DNA from: Acanthornis magna
Taxonomy: Eukaryota > Chordata > Aves > Passeriformes > Acanthizidae
Direction: 5' to 3'
Assembly: GCA_036785705.1 (NCBI GenBank)
Contig: JAWUZG010000056.1
Location: forward strand, 1,365,001 to 1,429,000
DNA length: 64,000 nucleotides
Below, one piece after another: positions 39,501 to 50,494 of this stretch (within the stretch, counting starts at the first letter, position 1; each line of letters begins with the position of its first letter). The notes under the pieces were generated by a model that did not search any database, had not been told where the DNA came from, and was given only the letters and a program-made list of their open reading frames with translations. The position numbers and the translations under genes were made by a program.

Positions 39501-42500
39501 CTTAAAAAAAATACCCTACATTGTTCTGAGGTGCTGGTAGGCATAAAATAATCAGTAAAAAGGCCCTACAATGTTTAAACTTGTGTTTGACCTAAAACAG
39601 TGGTACAGGACCAATGCACACCACCACCAGAGGTGAACTTGGTTTACCTTGCTGCACTCCTTGGAGTAGTTCACAATACCCTCAAGGCTAATCTGGAGTC
39701 CTTCTGAAACAGCCTCTTCTGGAGCCTGTGTCTGGCTGAGAAATGGGCTTAGCAACAAGAAAAAATTCAGATGATAATTAAACTCAAACCACTGTGTTAC
39801 CTGTGTTTGCATGCAGAAAATACAACTGCTGTATTAAGATCAAATGTATTTTAGAGATCCACCACAGATTCATAAAGTAAAAAAAACCCAAAACTTCTCC
39901 AAACTTCTCCCAAAACTTCATTTCATGACAATGTAGTCATGAAAAATAATCAGATAGTGGAGAAAATCACTACTTGTTTAGTGTTTGCAGAGTGCTCCAT
40001 GACTATAATATAAAAGAGCCTATAAAAGACCATTAGACCATTTAACTGTACACTTAATGATCTTTGTAACTTCTAACTATGCAAACTTCTATACCTCAAC
40101 TGTTATTTTTCTATTGAGTAAAATAGAAGTAGGCATCTGAACAACAAATGTTTTTTGCTCGTTCTCTCACTGGGCCAAACACCAGAAAACTTAACTCCAT
40201 TTTCTGACATGAAAGCTAAGAACAACCACCACAGAGTTATTTCTAGTAGAAAGGAATTCTCCATTTTTAGAAAGAAAAATATAATCTAAGAGGGGTAAGG
40301 ACAGTGAATGAGTTTTGAGGTAAATTTTTACCTAAAAATTAATTCGGAATCATATGTAACTATTTGTTCTTAAAAATTTTGCTCCTCTATCAAATTATTC
40401 TCACTTTATTACAATTGCGTGTTACAGACACATCCTATAATGAGGAGACTTTTGGATAGTAACTTTAAAATAAAAATTGCAGTAATAGCTTTATGTTTGG
40501 TAGTTGATATTTTGGTTGTGCAAGTACAAGGTTATATGTCACACTGCTTGCCTATTTTTTGTATTTTTGAAACCTACAGATCAGTTAACTGAATGATGCA
40601 TTAAGAACAAATGTGCAGCAAAACATTCATATTCAAAACATTGGGAAAAACAGTGTCTTTATCTTTTGTCAGCAAAACTGTCGCTCCTCCCTGCAGGTCT
40701 TGTGACTTTGCAAGTCTTAGCTTTTTCGTAACAAAACCAAAATCCAGTTGTGGGCACTTGGGGATTCTGTTCTCTTGTTGGAAACCTATTACTGTCAGCA
40801 CTGTAACTGCAGATAAACCTAATCTTCAGATATCTTTAGTGCAATCCTGCTATTCACATTTGCCTCAAGTGCCAAATACTTATTTGACTAACTTTGCCCA
40901 CTTTAAAACCTTGTGGTTACTTATTCTGAGTGACAGAAGTATAAATTTTGGCACGGCAAAACTTTCTGTCAATTATCTCTGCCTTTTGGTACGTGCACCT
41001 TGTAAACAAATATATTTTGGGTTCTCTCAGGAGTTGTTGTGGTTGAAGAGCAAACAACAGCACAGAGGCAAAATGAAATTGGATAGCAAAACATTTAATC
41101 ACAGATGTTGCAATTTTATCACTTACACCACTTCCCTATCACATGGAAGGCATGATGTGGCCTGGGAGACAGTGTAGTGGTTCCAGCCATGTGCACAGTT
41201 CTGGGGTCTTTTGGGCTCATTCCCACTCCTTGATGCTGGAGAGAAGGATGCCTGGATTCTGATGCAGACCCCCCCCCACCCCCCAGCATCTTTTCTGTAC
41301 TATGTTCACCCCTGAAGTTTCCTCAGCTACAGGACCTGCTGCCTATCCCCTGCAGACCACCCTGTCGGTTCTGGTTTAGCTGCACTATCATCAGAACTCA
41401 CCATCAGCTTCTTTGACCTTCTGGCCCAGTCTGCACTGTTATGAAGGACACGTGGTTGATCACACTTCAACTCTTCTAATACAGCAACCAGTTAACATTC
41501 CTAGGCTGGTCAGCATGGCTAACAGCAACAAGAATCCTATCTGCATTACAGAAATCAAACATTTCCTTTCCTTCCTGCTAAACATGAAGGTTATGCAGAC
41601 ACAAAGAGCCAAATACGACATTTTGGTTATGCTAAAATGACAGTCACCTCCTACCAAGGGGTTCTCTGAAAATTCAACCATATTCCACTTCCAGACACCT
41701 TTCCTTCTAAATGAAGTAACTGAACGTTGTCCAAGTCACACCCACAGTTACTAATCTCCCATCCACACATGGCCAATGGGAGCTCACAGCTCATCCTGTC
41801 TTCTAAGTAAAAAAACCCCATCATCAATACAGCCATGGGAAAGTGCAGTCTGTGCTCAGCATGCATTGAAACAGTTAACTTTCAGGACAGATACATCCCT
41901 ACCTTAGCTTGTTCAGGCCAAGTTCAGGAAAGGTTTTAACTAGACATGGGCATAAAGTTGCCAACTGAAGTCTTGCTTGGTACATTTTAAAGCAAGAAAT
42001 GTTATTCTGTTGTGCAACACACAGGTAAGTATTTTCTTTTCACTACACTGAAAATGGGCCAGCTGCCTGATTTTGCATTTAGAAATCTCGTGAAATGGTG
42101 CAAACTTAATCTTATTTTCATGTCATTCTATTACTAAGTGAAAGTAAAAGGAAGAATTTAAAAAGCAGCAAATATATTATTAGCTATACTGAGACTATGC
42201 TGAATTTACTTACTTGATACTGCATGCCTGCTGCAGCAATCAAAACAGGTGACTGATGTAAAAGCATAGGAAAAACATGCAAAAGCACACGTCACAAGTC
42301 TTGTTTAAAGTCTCTCTATAAATATAGTATAGTGACATCCTGTGTGTCCCACAATTCCAAATTAAAGAGCAAAAAACTTCTAAAACAAACTTAAAGATGG
42401 ATAGACTTATTTCTAAGCACTATGGATTTAAAAGATTGTAATCACGCTACAAGAGGCAACCACTATATTCTAAACCACATCGTTAAGACAACTGAAATTC

Positions 42501-42600
42501 AGTTCAAGGTGGTGAGCCCAGTTTAACTCTTAGCTAGACCACATCTCTTTGAAATCAGAGCTTTTTCTCTAAGAATAGAAGGCAAGGTGCTTTGACATAC
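36500..42600. other. region between NRG4 and FBXO22, no gene recognised
   Basis: Convergent intergenic DNA. It contains two rather long open frames on the + strand (36226-36819 and 40611-41177, 197 and 188 codons) with no similarity I recognise, and a C-rich tract at 41269-41284. No exon of a known gene was found. Confidence 0.5.
41269..41284. repeat. C-rich homopolymer tract
   Basis: Sixteen bases that are all C except for one A. Simple low-complexity sequence. Confidence 0.85.
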
Positions 42601-42607
42601 TTTTATC

Positions 42608-42613
42608 TTTATT
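42608..42613 (-). terminator. FBXO22: candidate FBXO22 poly(A) signal AATAAA
   Basis: On the - strand this reads AATAAA. It is the first canonical signal I found downstream of the FBXO22 stop, about 1.35 kb away. If used, the FBXO22 3' UTR would contain the whole CR1 element in antisense. A variant signal nearer the stop is possible. Confidence 0.35.
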
Positions 42614-42839
42614 TAACAAGTACTTTGTTACTTTTTTCTAAAGACTTGCATTGATTTTATCTAGTAAAGCTGTTCAGTTTTGTAAAAAGGACTCTGGGAA
42701 AGTTGTGAATCTCTCTAGAAATAAAATCCAGGAAATGGCAGATTTAACGCATCAGTCATTTTCCTGGAGTGCTTTATATACATAAATTGAGCACACCAAA
42801 GTACTGTTTCTTTCTACATGTTGGTATTTGGGCTTGCGA

Positions 42840-43680
42840 TTGACACTACATTGGGAGGAGCTGTCAACCCCCTCAAGGGCAGAGGCCCTTCAGAGACCTC
42901 GACAAATTAAGAGAGATCGCCAATCACCAACCACATGAAATTTGACAAGGGCAAGTGCTGGATTCTGCACCTGGGACAGGGCAACCCTGGTTGTGTGTAT
43001 GGACTGGGGTGCAAGAGTGGAGAGCAGCTGTGGGAAGGGACCTGCGGGTCCTGGTTGATGCCTAGTTGGATATGAGACAGCAGTGCCCTGGCAGTCAGAA
43101 AAGCCAATCCTGTTCCTGGGGTGCATCAGGCCCAGCATCACCAGCCAGGCCAGGGAGGTGATTGTCCTGCTCTGCTCTGCACTAGGGCAGTCTCGAGTAC
43201 TGGGGGCAGTTTTGGGCACCACAATATGGTTTTGGGCACCACCAAAAAAAGACATTAAGCTTTAGAGAGGGTCCAAAGGAGTATCGTAAGGATGGTGAAG
43301 GATCTGGAGGGGAAGCCTTATGAGGACCGGCTGAGGACACTCGGTTTGCTCAGCCTGGAGGAGACTGAGGGGAGACCTCATTGTGGTCTTTCACATCACT
43401 CTCATGACCAGTGACAGGACTCGAGGAAATGGCATGAAGCTGAGTAAAGGAGGTTTAGGTTGGGTATCAGGAAAAGTTTTTTCACCCAGAGAGCGGCTGG
43501 GCACTGAAACAGGCTCCCCAGGAAAGTAGTTAGAGCACCAAGCCCTGCCTGAGTTCAGGAAGCATTTGGACAATACTCTCAAACACTTCGTGTGATTCTT
43601 GGGGTGCCCTGTTCAGGGCCAGGAGTTGGACTCAATGACCTTGATGAGTCCCTTCCAATTCAGCATATTCTATGATTTGT
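42840..43680 (+). mobile_element. CR1 LINE, 5'-truncated, inactive
   Basis: The translated + strand shows fragments typical of the C-terminal end of the CR1 ORF2 protein (a RDLDKL block, KGKCWILHLG, an ILGCIR-like stretch, REVIVLLCSAL, a WAP-KKD block), interrupted by stops and frameshifts. These are followed by the CR1 3' region, including GACTCAATGACCTTGATGAG and the end word CATATTCTATGATT, close to the ATTCTATG repeats that end CR1 copies. It is a dead 5'-truncated copy of about 840 bases. It lies just downstream of FBXO22 in opposite orientation. Sharp 5' boundaries cannot be set by eye. Confidence 0.93.
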
Positions 43681-43955
43681 AGAAACCGTTTTCATTTTGG
43701 AAGAAAGGCTTTCTTCAATTGCGGAATTCCATCAAATACAATTTCCTGTAATTCTGATGTGTACAGGGGATTACACAAAATGCAAGGTTTTCTCACAGAT
43801 ATTGTAGTAAACTCTATTGCAACTACGAGACTCAATAATATTACCAAAAAGATGTTTACGTTTTGGAAGGGGCTTTGACTGCAACATGTCCACTCTTCCA
43901 GACTTCTCAGCTCTCTGGAATGAAACAAACAGCTCACTGAAGCATTAAACCTTAC

Positions 43956-44385
43956 TTATGCTTGGTTTGCTTTAGTTGAACCAAGGTGAATAAGAGTCAT
44001 TACGGTAGTATAACCATGAAGCAGGTCATCCTTTATGTCATTACATTCTCTTAATACAAAATTCCCAGTAACTATTCGATCACATCCTATTTCCCCATGT
44101 CCAAAAAAGCCAAAGAGGGGTACGCTTGGAAAAAACTTCCTAAATGCATCTGCTTCCATATTCCTTTTGGTTTTGTAATGCCGATATCCTCTGCCAACAC
44201 ATGCAAACATAAAGCCAATGGTGTTGTGCTCAGGGATGTTTGCTGCCTTGAGACGCTGCATGGCTGCTTCTGCTGTCCTCTCATCAGCCACATCCTGGTC
44301 TAACAGGACAGTAGCACTCTGGATCTGGGGACCGCTGAAAGCCAACCCAACCACACCGCAGGCATCACCAGGCTGGGCGTGGTTA
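43956..44385 (-). CDS. FBXO22: FBXO22 last coding exon (7)
   Basis: The acceptor is TGCCTTTCAG/TAAC. It encodes residues 251-393 and the stop at 43958-43956. It holds the best conserved FIST_C region: [37 protein letters not shown] and [19 protein letters not shown]. Cys313 in this model corresponds to human Cys326. Confidence 0.95.
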
Positions 44386-47300
44386 CTGAAAGGCAACAGG
44401 CACTGAATTAGAGAACATTTTGGGGAGACCACTTCTCACCTGACTAAACTTCTGCTGCGGCAAACACAGGTTCAAAGCAGCCAACTTTGTAGTGATTCTG
44501 ATATCAACCAGAGTTAAAAAGCAATCCAAAGACCTCATAGATTAGCTACGGTTTTTTGTAGCAACCTTTCACAAGGAAAAACTTCCCTATCCATCACAGG
44601 GCATTAAGCATAAACTTGTTTCACACATGACAAATTCAGCAGTTTGTGTATATCACAGCTCTGCAATGCCAACTAAACTATCAGCTAAACTTCAGCAAAG
44701 GCACTCAGGATTTACATATCAAAGCAGGGCAGCAGTCAGTAAAGGGTTTGGATTCGTGTTGCTTTAAATTGGTTGGCCAGGACACACGGGGTTAAGCAGT
44801 TATGTACTTAACCTTTATCTGCAGTGACTTTATGTAAGGTCAGCTCTCCTATCTGGGGCAATGGTGCAGCTGGCAAAATCAGATGCAAGAAAAAGGTTTA
44901 TATTAGTATGGACTCCAGACCTCCAATGGCATGAGAAGAGCCTGTGGGCATGGCTGCACAGGACACAATGCCACATCCTTCAGCAGTGACAGCGGATCAG
45001 GGGTGCTCCTGGGGCACAGCCCTGTCGTGTGTGCAGCCACTCCTCTGTGCTGTGAGCCAAACCGAGGCAGATACACAAACACATGTTAACGTCATGGGCT
45101 CCATCACAATGGGGACTCATTTACCTGCACTCCAGAGATGAAATGCTGACTACAATAAACACACAAAGGTATCTGAAGCTGGAAATCTCCTTTCAGTGGG
45201 TTTCTCCCAGCTGGGTTTCCAGAATCCAGTTTGTAACACAGTCACACAAAGCTTCCAGCTTTTCTGGCTACATCACAATGTAGCAGTTGGGCCATTTTTT
45301 CCCTTTAAGACATTATTATTTTACTACTGTTAAACGGCATTTCCAATATGACTAGAAGGCTATGGATCTGCAGTGGTGTTTCTCTCATTTTAAATCTTCT
45401 TCATCATTTACCTTGAAAAAAATACCTACTTCTCAGAGGTCAGTGATGTAAAGCTCTCCACTTGGCCCCCAGCCAGGATGATACTCTTCTCATTCAACGG
45501 ATTGACTATTTGATGAAGAAATCGAGTAGCTCCAGTCTTCCAGGAATTGTAGCCAAACAGAAGAACGACACGGAGATCTGGGTTATTCTTCAGACCTAAA
45601 AAAAAACCCAAACATTGATCCTCTTATTTTTAAATCCTGAACCCTGAAGTCCCAACCATCCTAGTTTCTCCTCAAATAAAACATCACACCTCTCTTTGAA
45701 CAGCTCTGCTTGAAATGTAACTGATGTAATTGGAAACTGATAGTCAGGATAACTTAACCTTAACTCCTGGGATTAGGAGAAGCAGAGATGCACTATTACC
45801 AGCTGTAGCCCCAGAGGGGCTCCTGGTGCGCCAGTAGAGAAGCTGTTGGTTCTACGCATAACTCCAGAGTGGCACCTCAAAGAGCAGCACAGCACCTCAC
45901 AAAAGCCCAAGTAAAGGACAGAAAAATTACATACCTGCTTCAGCAAATTTACTTTCATCAAAGACCCTGTTCTTCACATCTTTAGAAAAATGGAAGGTAT
46001 GAATTTTCACCCCATCAATTTTGGGAAACAACAGAGCAAACCCAGCTTCGCCCTCTTCAATTTCTTGAGGCTGATTGCTGCTTGAACCCATCGGGGTAAC
46101 TACAGAGACAAAATCAAGCATCTTGTGTTTAGAGATTCTAATACTTTCATTTACACTGTAACATGGGTAAGAGGTTGAACAGGTGATATAAAATGTGGTG
46201 ATATAAAATACGACAATCTATTTCCGTAACACCTTATCTAATTGAGAACTCATGTGATTTTTTTTGTTAACGTTTTGGAAAGATGAAGCCTGTGTAAGTC
46301 CTGCTGGCTATGTATCATGCTGAAGTCACTTTGGACAAGGAGACATGGACATATTAAGACATGTCACACCAAATATAAGACGTTAGGAAAACAAGAACAG
46401 TGCAGTACAAGCCTTCCTACCAACTTCTGCAGGTGCACAAACATGCTCAAGTTTTTAAGGCATCATCCAAGCATTAGATGACAATATAAAGCTAACTAAC
46501 ACAAATATTGGGAGTGTATTATTAAATTATGGTACTGACCAGGCTTATGATGTGGGAAGTGAATTCAAGGTGAGAAACTATAAAAAACCAAATTTCTAAT
46601 GATATAAGAGTGAAGCATGAGAAAAAGCCTGCCAAGGGAGGCTGTGAATTTTCCAGTTACTGCATATGCCTCCTGCTAGACCATTACAAATAGATGTACG
46701 CCAGGATGCCCTGTACTATTAGTCACAATATGACTGAAATATATACATAAATCCAAGCAACATTCAATAAGTACATTAAGGTGCCAGGGAAAGCTGCCTG
46801 CCCAACTAAATCAAAACTTTTAATTATAACTGCAATACATGAAGTAAGCTCCACATCACTTAGCAGCAACACTGTAAACTCCTTAAACTGATGCCAGTGC
46901 TGAACAAGATAGGAGATGACACCTTCAAGCTGATCTCTCAAAAACCCACACTTTTGGCTCCTACCTACAATCCCTGGGGTGACCAGTCCAAGAACCTGAC
47001 ATCGCTTTGGCAACAACTCTTCAAGTGCGAGTGCTGTTTCTTTACTGTTTCTTTTTCTGGCTGTTAAAATAAGGAGACAAAAAAAACAACCCATCAGAGA
47101 GCAGTAAGCGTGTGTTCTGAGCAAAACTCACAGCCAACCCGTCCTCTTTAACCAATGCTGCCCGTCAGTGGCCACCCTGGTAACAGCACGCAGGTCTGCG
47201 CTGCTCCCTGAGAGCACAGGGCTGCCTGCAGGCAAACACAGTGTCCACCACAGAAGGGAAAGGAACCCATCTGTGCACATTAACAGAGATATACAAGTTG

Positions 47301-48674
47301 CTTCCTTCCACAAATGCAACACTATGCTGTCACAGTTTCTGCAAAAGACTTACTTTCCATTAAAACTGAAACTCAGAGAATTCCCTTCCAGCTGACTATG
47401 CTCTACTTACATCCCATGCATTTCTTGAAGCTGAAGCAAGTTAGGGCTAGGCTTTACCTTTCTTTTGCTCATGACACTCCTCGTGCCCGCTGAATGTCTC
47501 TGCATCAGCAATGTAGAGCACGGTCTGGGGCAGCACATGCACCTTCTGCAAAGACATAGGAAAAGTAGTACACGAGACCAGGAGGGAGTGGAGGGAAAGT
47601 GGAGTCAGAAACTGAGGAGAAACTGCCCCATCTCCACCAGCAGCCCACACTGGTCTCCTTCCCCCTCACACCAGGCTCCTGTCAGTCAATAGACAACCTC
47701 CCGTTAGCCTCAAAAGTGCCCAGATTTATCAAATGAATTGGGAGCACAGACAGGGAGCTGACCCAAACCTCACACGAGCAAGAGCAGCTCTGCTGATCGG
47801 CCACATGGCTCTGCTCCTTCTTTTAGCATTATCTAAACTCCTTGCATTCATGGCTGTCGGTTTCTGCTATTCATCGGTGCTGATGCCGGGAAACAGTGCA
47901 GAAGCAGTTCCAGCCTTTTTTGTCCCAATTGGTTTAACACTGATCTGCTGAGGCCTCTGTCTAGTGCTTAAGACCCTGACGTGAACCTTTCTGTAATGAA
48001 GACCCAGCACCAGGTTAGTACTGGAAAGCAATCTTGCCAGACAGAAATCCTGCAACGTTTCTCAGTGTCTTCCAGCCTATAAGGGTTTACCGCTTAACAA
48101 GATTCCCGAGATGAACAGATGTGCCCTGAACTGCAAATCCTCGTCGTTTTGATGGCTGTATTAACACGCAACAGTTGAACTGTCAAAACCACTTACACCT
48201 CCGAACACGTCCCTTCTGCCAAGCGGCTGGAAGAAGTGCATTCAGTGTTTAAACGAAGGCACTGAGCTCGCGCCCCCTCAGGCGCCCCCTCAGCTCGAGC
48301 TCGCGGCCCTTCACGCGCCCCCTCAGGCCGCCCCTCGCGCTCCCTCACCTCGAGCTCGCGGGCCAGCGCGCGCACGAGCGCGTGGCTGTCGGCGGGACCC
48401 GGCTCCAGCGCCGACACCCAGGCGATTCGCTGCCGCGTCCGCAGCGTGCGCCGGGCGCACTCCCTCCACAGGCGGCACACGCTGCAACACAACACGGACA
48501 CACCGCGTCGGCCGCGCCGCCCCCGCGAAGCGGAGACGGCCGCAGCCCGCCCCACGGCCGCGGGCCTTACCAGGCGGCGCGCAGCAGCGCCTTGGTGGGT
48601 AGGAAGCCGAGGACGCGCTCCACCACCTCGGCCAGGTTGGCGAGGACGAAGCCACCCTTCGCCGCGGACTCCAT
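43956..48674 (-). CDS. FBXO22: F-box only protein 22 (gene-level coding span, seven coding exons)
   Basis: Coding parts in transcript order: 48674-48571, 48481-48349, 47545-47458, 47060-46965, 46099-45935, 45595-45430 and 44385-43956; 1182 bases, 393 residues plus stop (human about 403). Residues about 9-50 form the F-box ([17 protein letters not shown], then CVCRLWREC), which binds SKP1. The rest is the FIST-type substrate-binding region, with conserved blocks [40 protein letters not shown] and [19 protein letters not shown]. From family knowledge it is the substrate receptor of an SCF ubiquitin ligase acting on KDM4 demethylases, BACH1 and methylated p53. Compared with human, the N-terminus is about 12 residues shorter and the C-terminus ends Lys-Ala-Asn-Gln-Ala after the shared HLGS block. 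All junctions keep frame. Confidence 0.96.
45430..45595 (-). CDS. FBXO22: FBXO22 coding exon 6
   Basis: The acceptor is a T-rich tract ending TTTTTAG/GTCT. The donor is GAGAA/GTAGGT, one base earlier than a superficially similar site that would put a stop codon in frame. It encodes residues 196-250, with [13 protein letters not shown] and ILAGGQV. Confidence 0.92.
45935..46099 (-). CDS. FBXO22: FBXO22 coding exon 5
   Basis: The acceptor is GTCTCTGTAG/TTAC and the donor GAAGCAG/GTATGT. It encodes residues 141-195, with [25 protein letters not shown] and HFSKD. Confidence 0.93.
46965..47060 (-). CDS. FBXO22: FBXO22 coding exon 4
   Basis: The acceptor is TTTTAACAG/CCAG and the donor TTGTAG/GTAGGA. 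It encodes residues 109-140 with [18 protein letters not shown] and VTPGIV, nearly identical to human. Confidence 0.93.
   Translation of the reverse strand, partial: PEKETVKKQHSHLKSCCQSDVRFLDWSPQGL
47458..47545 (-). CDS. FBXO22: FBXO22 coding exon 3
   Basis: The acceptor is TATGTCTTTGCAG/AAGG and the donor AGAAAG/GTAAAG. It encodes residues 80-108, including [14 protein letters not shown], close to human LPHTVLYMADSETF. Confidence 0.93.
48349..48481 (-). CDS. FBXO22: FBXO22 coding exon 2
   Basis: The acceptor is GTTGTGTTGCAG/C and the donor CTCGAG/GTGAGG. It completes Cys35 and encodes residues 36-79, with [11 protein letters not shown] matching the second half of the human F-box. The donor region is duplicated in the following intron, see findings. 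Confidence 0.92.
48571..48674 (-). CDS. FBXO22: FBXO22 coding exon 1
   Basis: The ATG lies in the CpG island and the donor is CCTG/GTAAGG. It encodes residues 1-34 plus two bases of Cys35, the first half of the F-box ([20 protein letters not shown]). Human has about 12 extra residues before the shared FVL-NLAEVV block. I chose this ATG because it directly precedes that block. Confidence 0.92.
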
Positions 48675-48747
48675 GGCCCTGCCGCCTCCCCGGCCCCGCC
48701 GCGGCCCCGGTGCCCTGCGTCAGCCGCGCGCCGCCGCGCCTGAGGTA

Positions 48748-48755
48748 ACTTCCGG
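48748..48755 (-). promoter_or_regulatory. FBXO22: ETS-family site in FBXO22 promoter
   Basis: CCGGAAGT on the - strand, the consensus core for GABP/ELK-type factors, which commonly sits just upstream of the start of TATA-less housekeeping genes. Confidence 0.55.
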
Positions 48756-48869
48756 CCAGAGCGCGCCGGCACGGGCCGCCACACTAGCGCCGCCTGGCGG
48801 CGGGGAGGACCCGCCCCGCTCTCGCCTCCCCCCCCCTTCCCTCGCGCCCCGGGCCCCAGCACGGACACA

Positions 48870-50462
48870 GCGCTTCGTAAAATGCTTTTTATTCATAAAC
48901 TTGATGCAAGTTTACAAATTACTGTACATTGCCAAGGAACTCTGCCAGAAGAAATGGAACCCAAACCGAAGCATGCGCCCAAGGCCGGAGGCCGGGGCCG
49001 CCCCCAGCCCCGCTGTGCCCGGACAGCGGCACGGCCCCGGCTGTCACCCACCGCACCGGGGTACAACACGCACTGGAAGCGGTGCCAAACCTCTCCCATC
49101 GTTTCTTTCGAGCTAAAAACTGGATCTAGAAGCAAATGCACAAGGACCCGCGGGTGCCTGATAGAGAAAAGAGCACAAGTTTGATAGTCAACCAAAAAAA
49201 ACCATAACAAAAAACATGCTTCTGCACTTCTAAAAGTGCTTAATCCATAGAACACACCCTTAGCTCGGCCCCGAGGGGTGCACAGGCCTAATGACTAGTA
49301 CTACAACCGAAAGAGAGTCGATTTCGGTAAGGCAATGGAATTGTGTAAGTACACAGACCCAGATTCATCTCCTAATAAAGAAAGAACAGTTCCCATTAGT
49401 CTTTCAATAACAAAACCACCGTCATGACTATGGCAGCATTTCTTACGCCTCTAAATCAGATGACATGTTTTTGTACTTTATTGTAGCTTTTATATAAAAA
49501 TTTTTCATTCAAGGACTTTCATCTCAATTTGTGCCAATCACTTTATAAGTTCATTAGTTTACAAATGATTGCAACAACCCGTTAATAAAATGGAACACCT
49601 AAAAAGGTTTTTAGTATTTTAAATAACTTCAAGCTTCATACTGTGGCTCTTCTTGTTAAGGAGGTTGAGCCAACAAGTAGCAGGAACAGCCCAGCAAGTT
49701 CTGATGCCCCAGTGGAAGTGACTAGTTACAAGGTTTTATTGGCACAGCCTTGCTCTGCATAAAAACAAAAAACCAAAAGAAAATAAAAAAGAAAAAAAAC
49801 AAACCAACAAATTAAGATAATCTAAACAAAGAGCATCTTTTCCAATAAACAGTTCATATTCTCATACAGCCATGAAAAATGTTTAATGACTTAACATACA
49901 TGTGTTTTTCCTATATAATTAATTTGGAAATACTACAAACGCTGTCATTTTAGACCAGAAAAACTACTGTGATTTGCAAGACCTGACATTTCCTAAAACA
50001 GTATTAAACAATGTATTAAACTTCTTGGCTTTAAATGAAACAATACAATGCAAGTCTCTGCAGTCTGCATTTTGCAAAAGGTAAGAAATACACAGAAGTG
50101 TGTGAACAACTCACTCCTATTGAATGATCTTTAGTAAGTTGATAGCCTGCTGCAGGGAGAGCTTATGCTTTCAAATAAAAAAAAGGGAGAAGGGAGGGCA
50201 TGGCCCAAATATGCTTAATCCATAAGAACAAATATGGTAAAGGCCCAAACTGCTCAGTCCAGATACCTAAGAAGAGCGGAATGGTAAGGCTGTAACTTAT
50301 ACTGTACGTGTCAGTTGACAGATTATCCACTAACTTATCTAATAGCTAAAGTCCTCAGTACAGCTGTTATAGGGGCACTCATAGCTTGAGTCTGTGTGTT
50401 GGAAAACATAAAAAAGAGCTTGTTTTGTTGACATTGGTCCAGGTATACAACAGTCCTCAGCG
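48870..50462 (-). other. UBE2Q2: UBE2Q2 3' UTR
   Basis: About 1.6 kb between the UBE2Q2 stop codon and the distal poly(A) signal. It is AT-rich for most of its length, then turns GC-rich at its end where it enters the FBXO22 CpG island. It contains A-rich stretches near 49760-49800. There is no other gene in it. Confidence 0.7.
48888..48893 (-). terminator. UBE2Q2: UBE2Q2 distal poly(A) signal AATAAA
   Basis: AATAAA on the - strand at the end of the long 3' UTR. Cleavage would fall at about 48865-48875, inside the FBXO22 promoter island. Possible earlier signals (AATAAA on the - strand) lie at 49735-49740 and 49477-49482. Confidence 0.7.
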
Positions 50463-50494
50463 TTAGCCATCTTCCTTTGGAGGAGTGTACCAAC
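50463..50494 (-). CDS. UBE2Q2: UBE2Q2 last coding exon
   Basis: The acceptor is TTCTCCACAG/GTTG. It completes the Gly codon and encodes WYTPPKEDG and the stop at 50465-50463, identical to the human C-terminus. Confidence 0.95.

Larger units (their letters stand above)
48240..49050 (-). promoter_or_regulatory. FBXO22: CpG island and FBXO22 promoter
   Basis: A GC- and CpG-rich block spans FBXO22 exons 1-2, the region upstream of its ATG and the very end of the UBE2Q2 3' UTR. No TATA box is seen. An ETS-type site (CCGGAAGT on the - strand, 48755-48748) lies about 75 bases upstream of the ATG. A CTCF-like motif lies at 48784-48803. The transcription start must fall between the ATG and roughly 48870 unless the two genes overlap. 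Confidence 0.8.

Noticed and set aside
42890..43255. 121-codon minus-strand frame
   Set aside because: It is the antisense of the CR1 LINE and not a gene.
45426..45430. Alternative FBXO22 exon 6 end after the AAG codon or at TAG/GTATTT
   Set aside because: The first is not followed by GT, and the second would put a stop codon in frame. Only GAGAA/GTAGGT joins the next exon in frame.
48323..49116. Long frames of 181 and 244 codons over the FBXO22 promoter
   Set aside because: These are GC-island artefacts crossing FBXO22 exons and introns in the wrong frame or strand. The exon structure explains the region.
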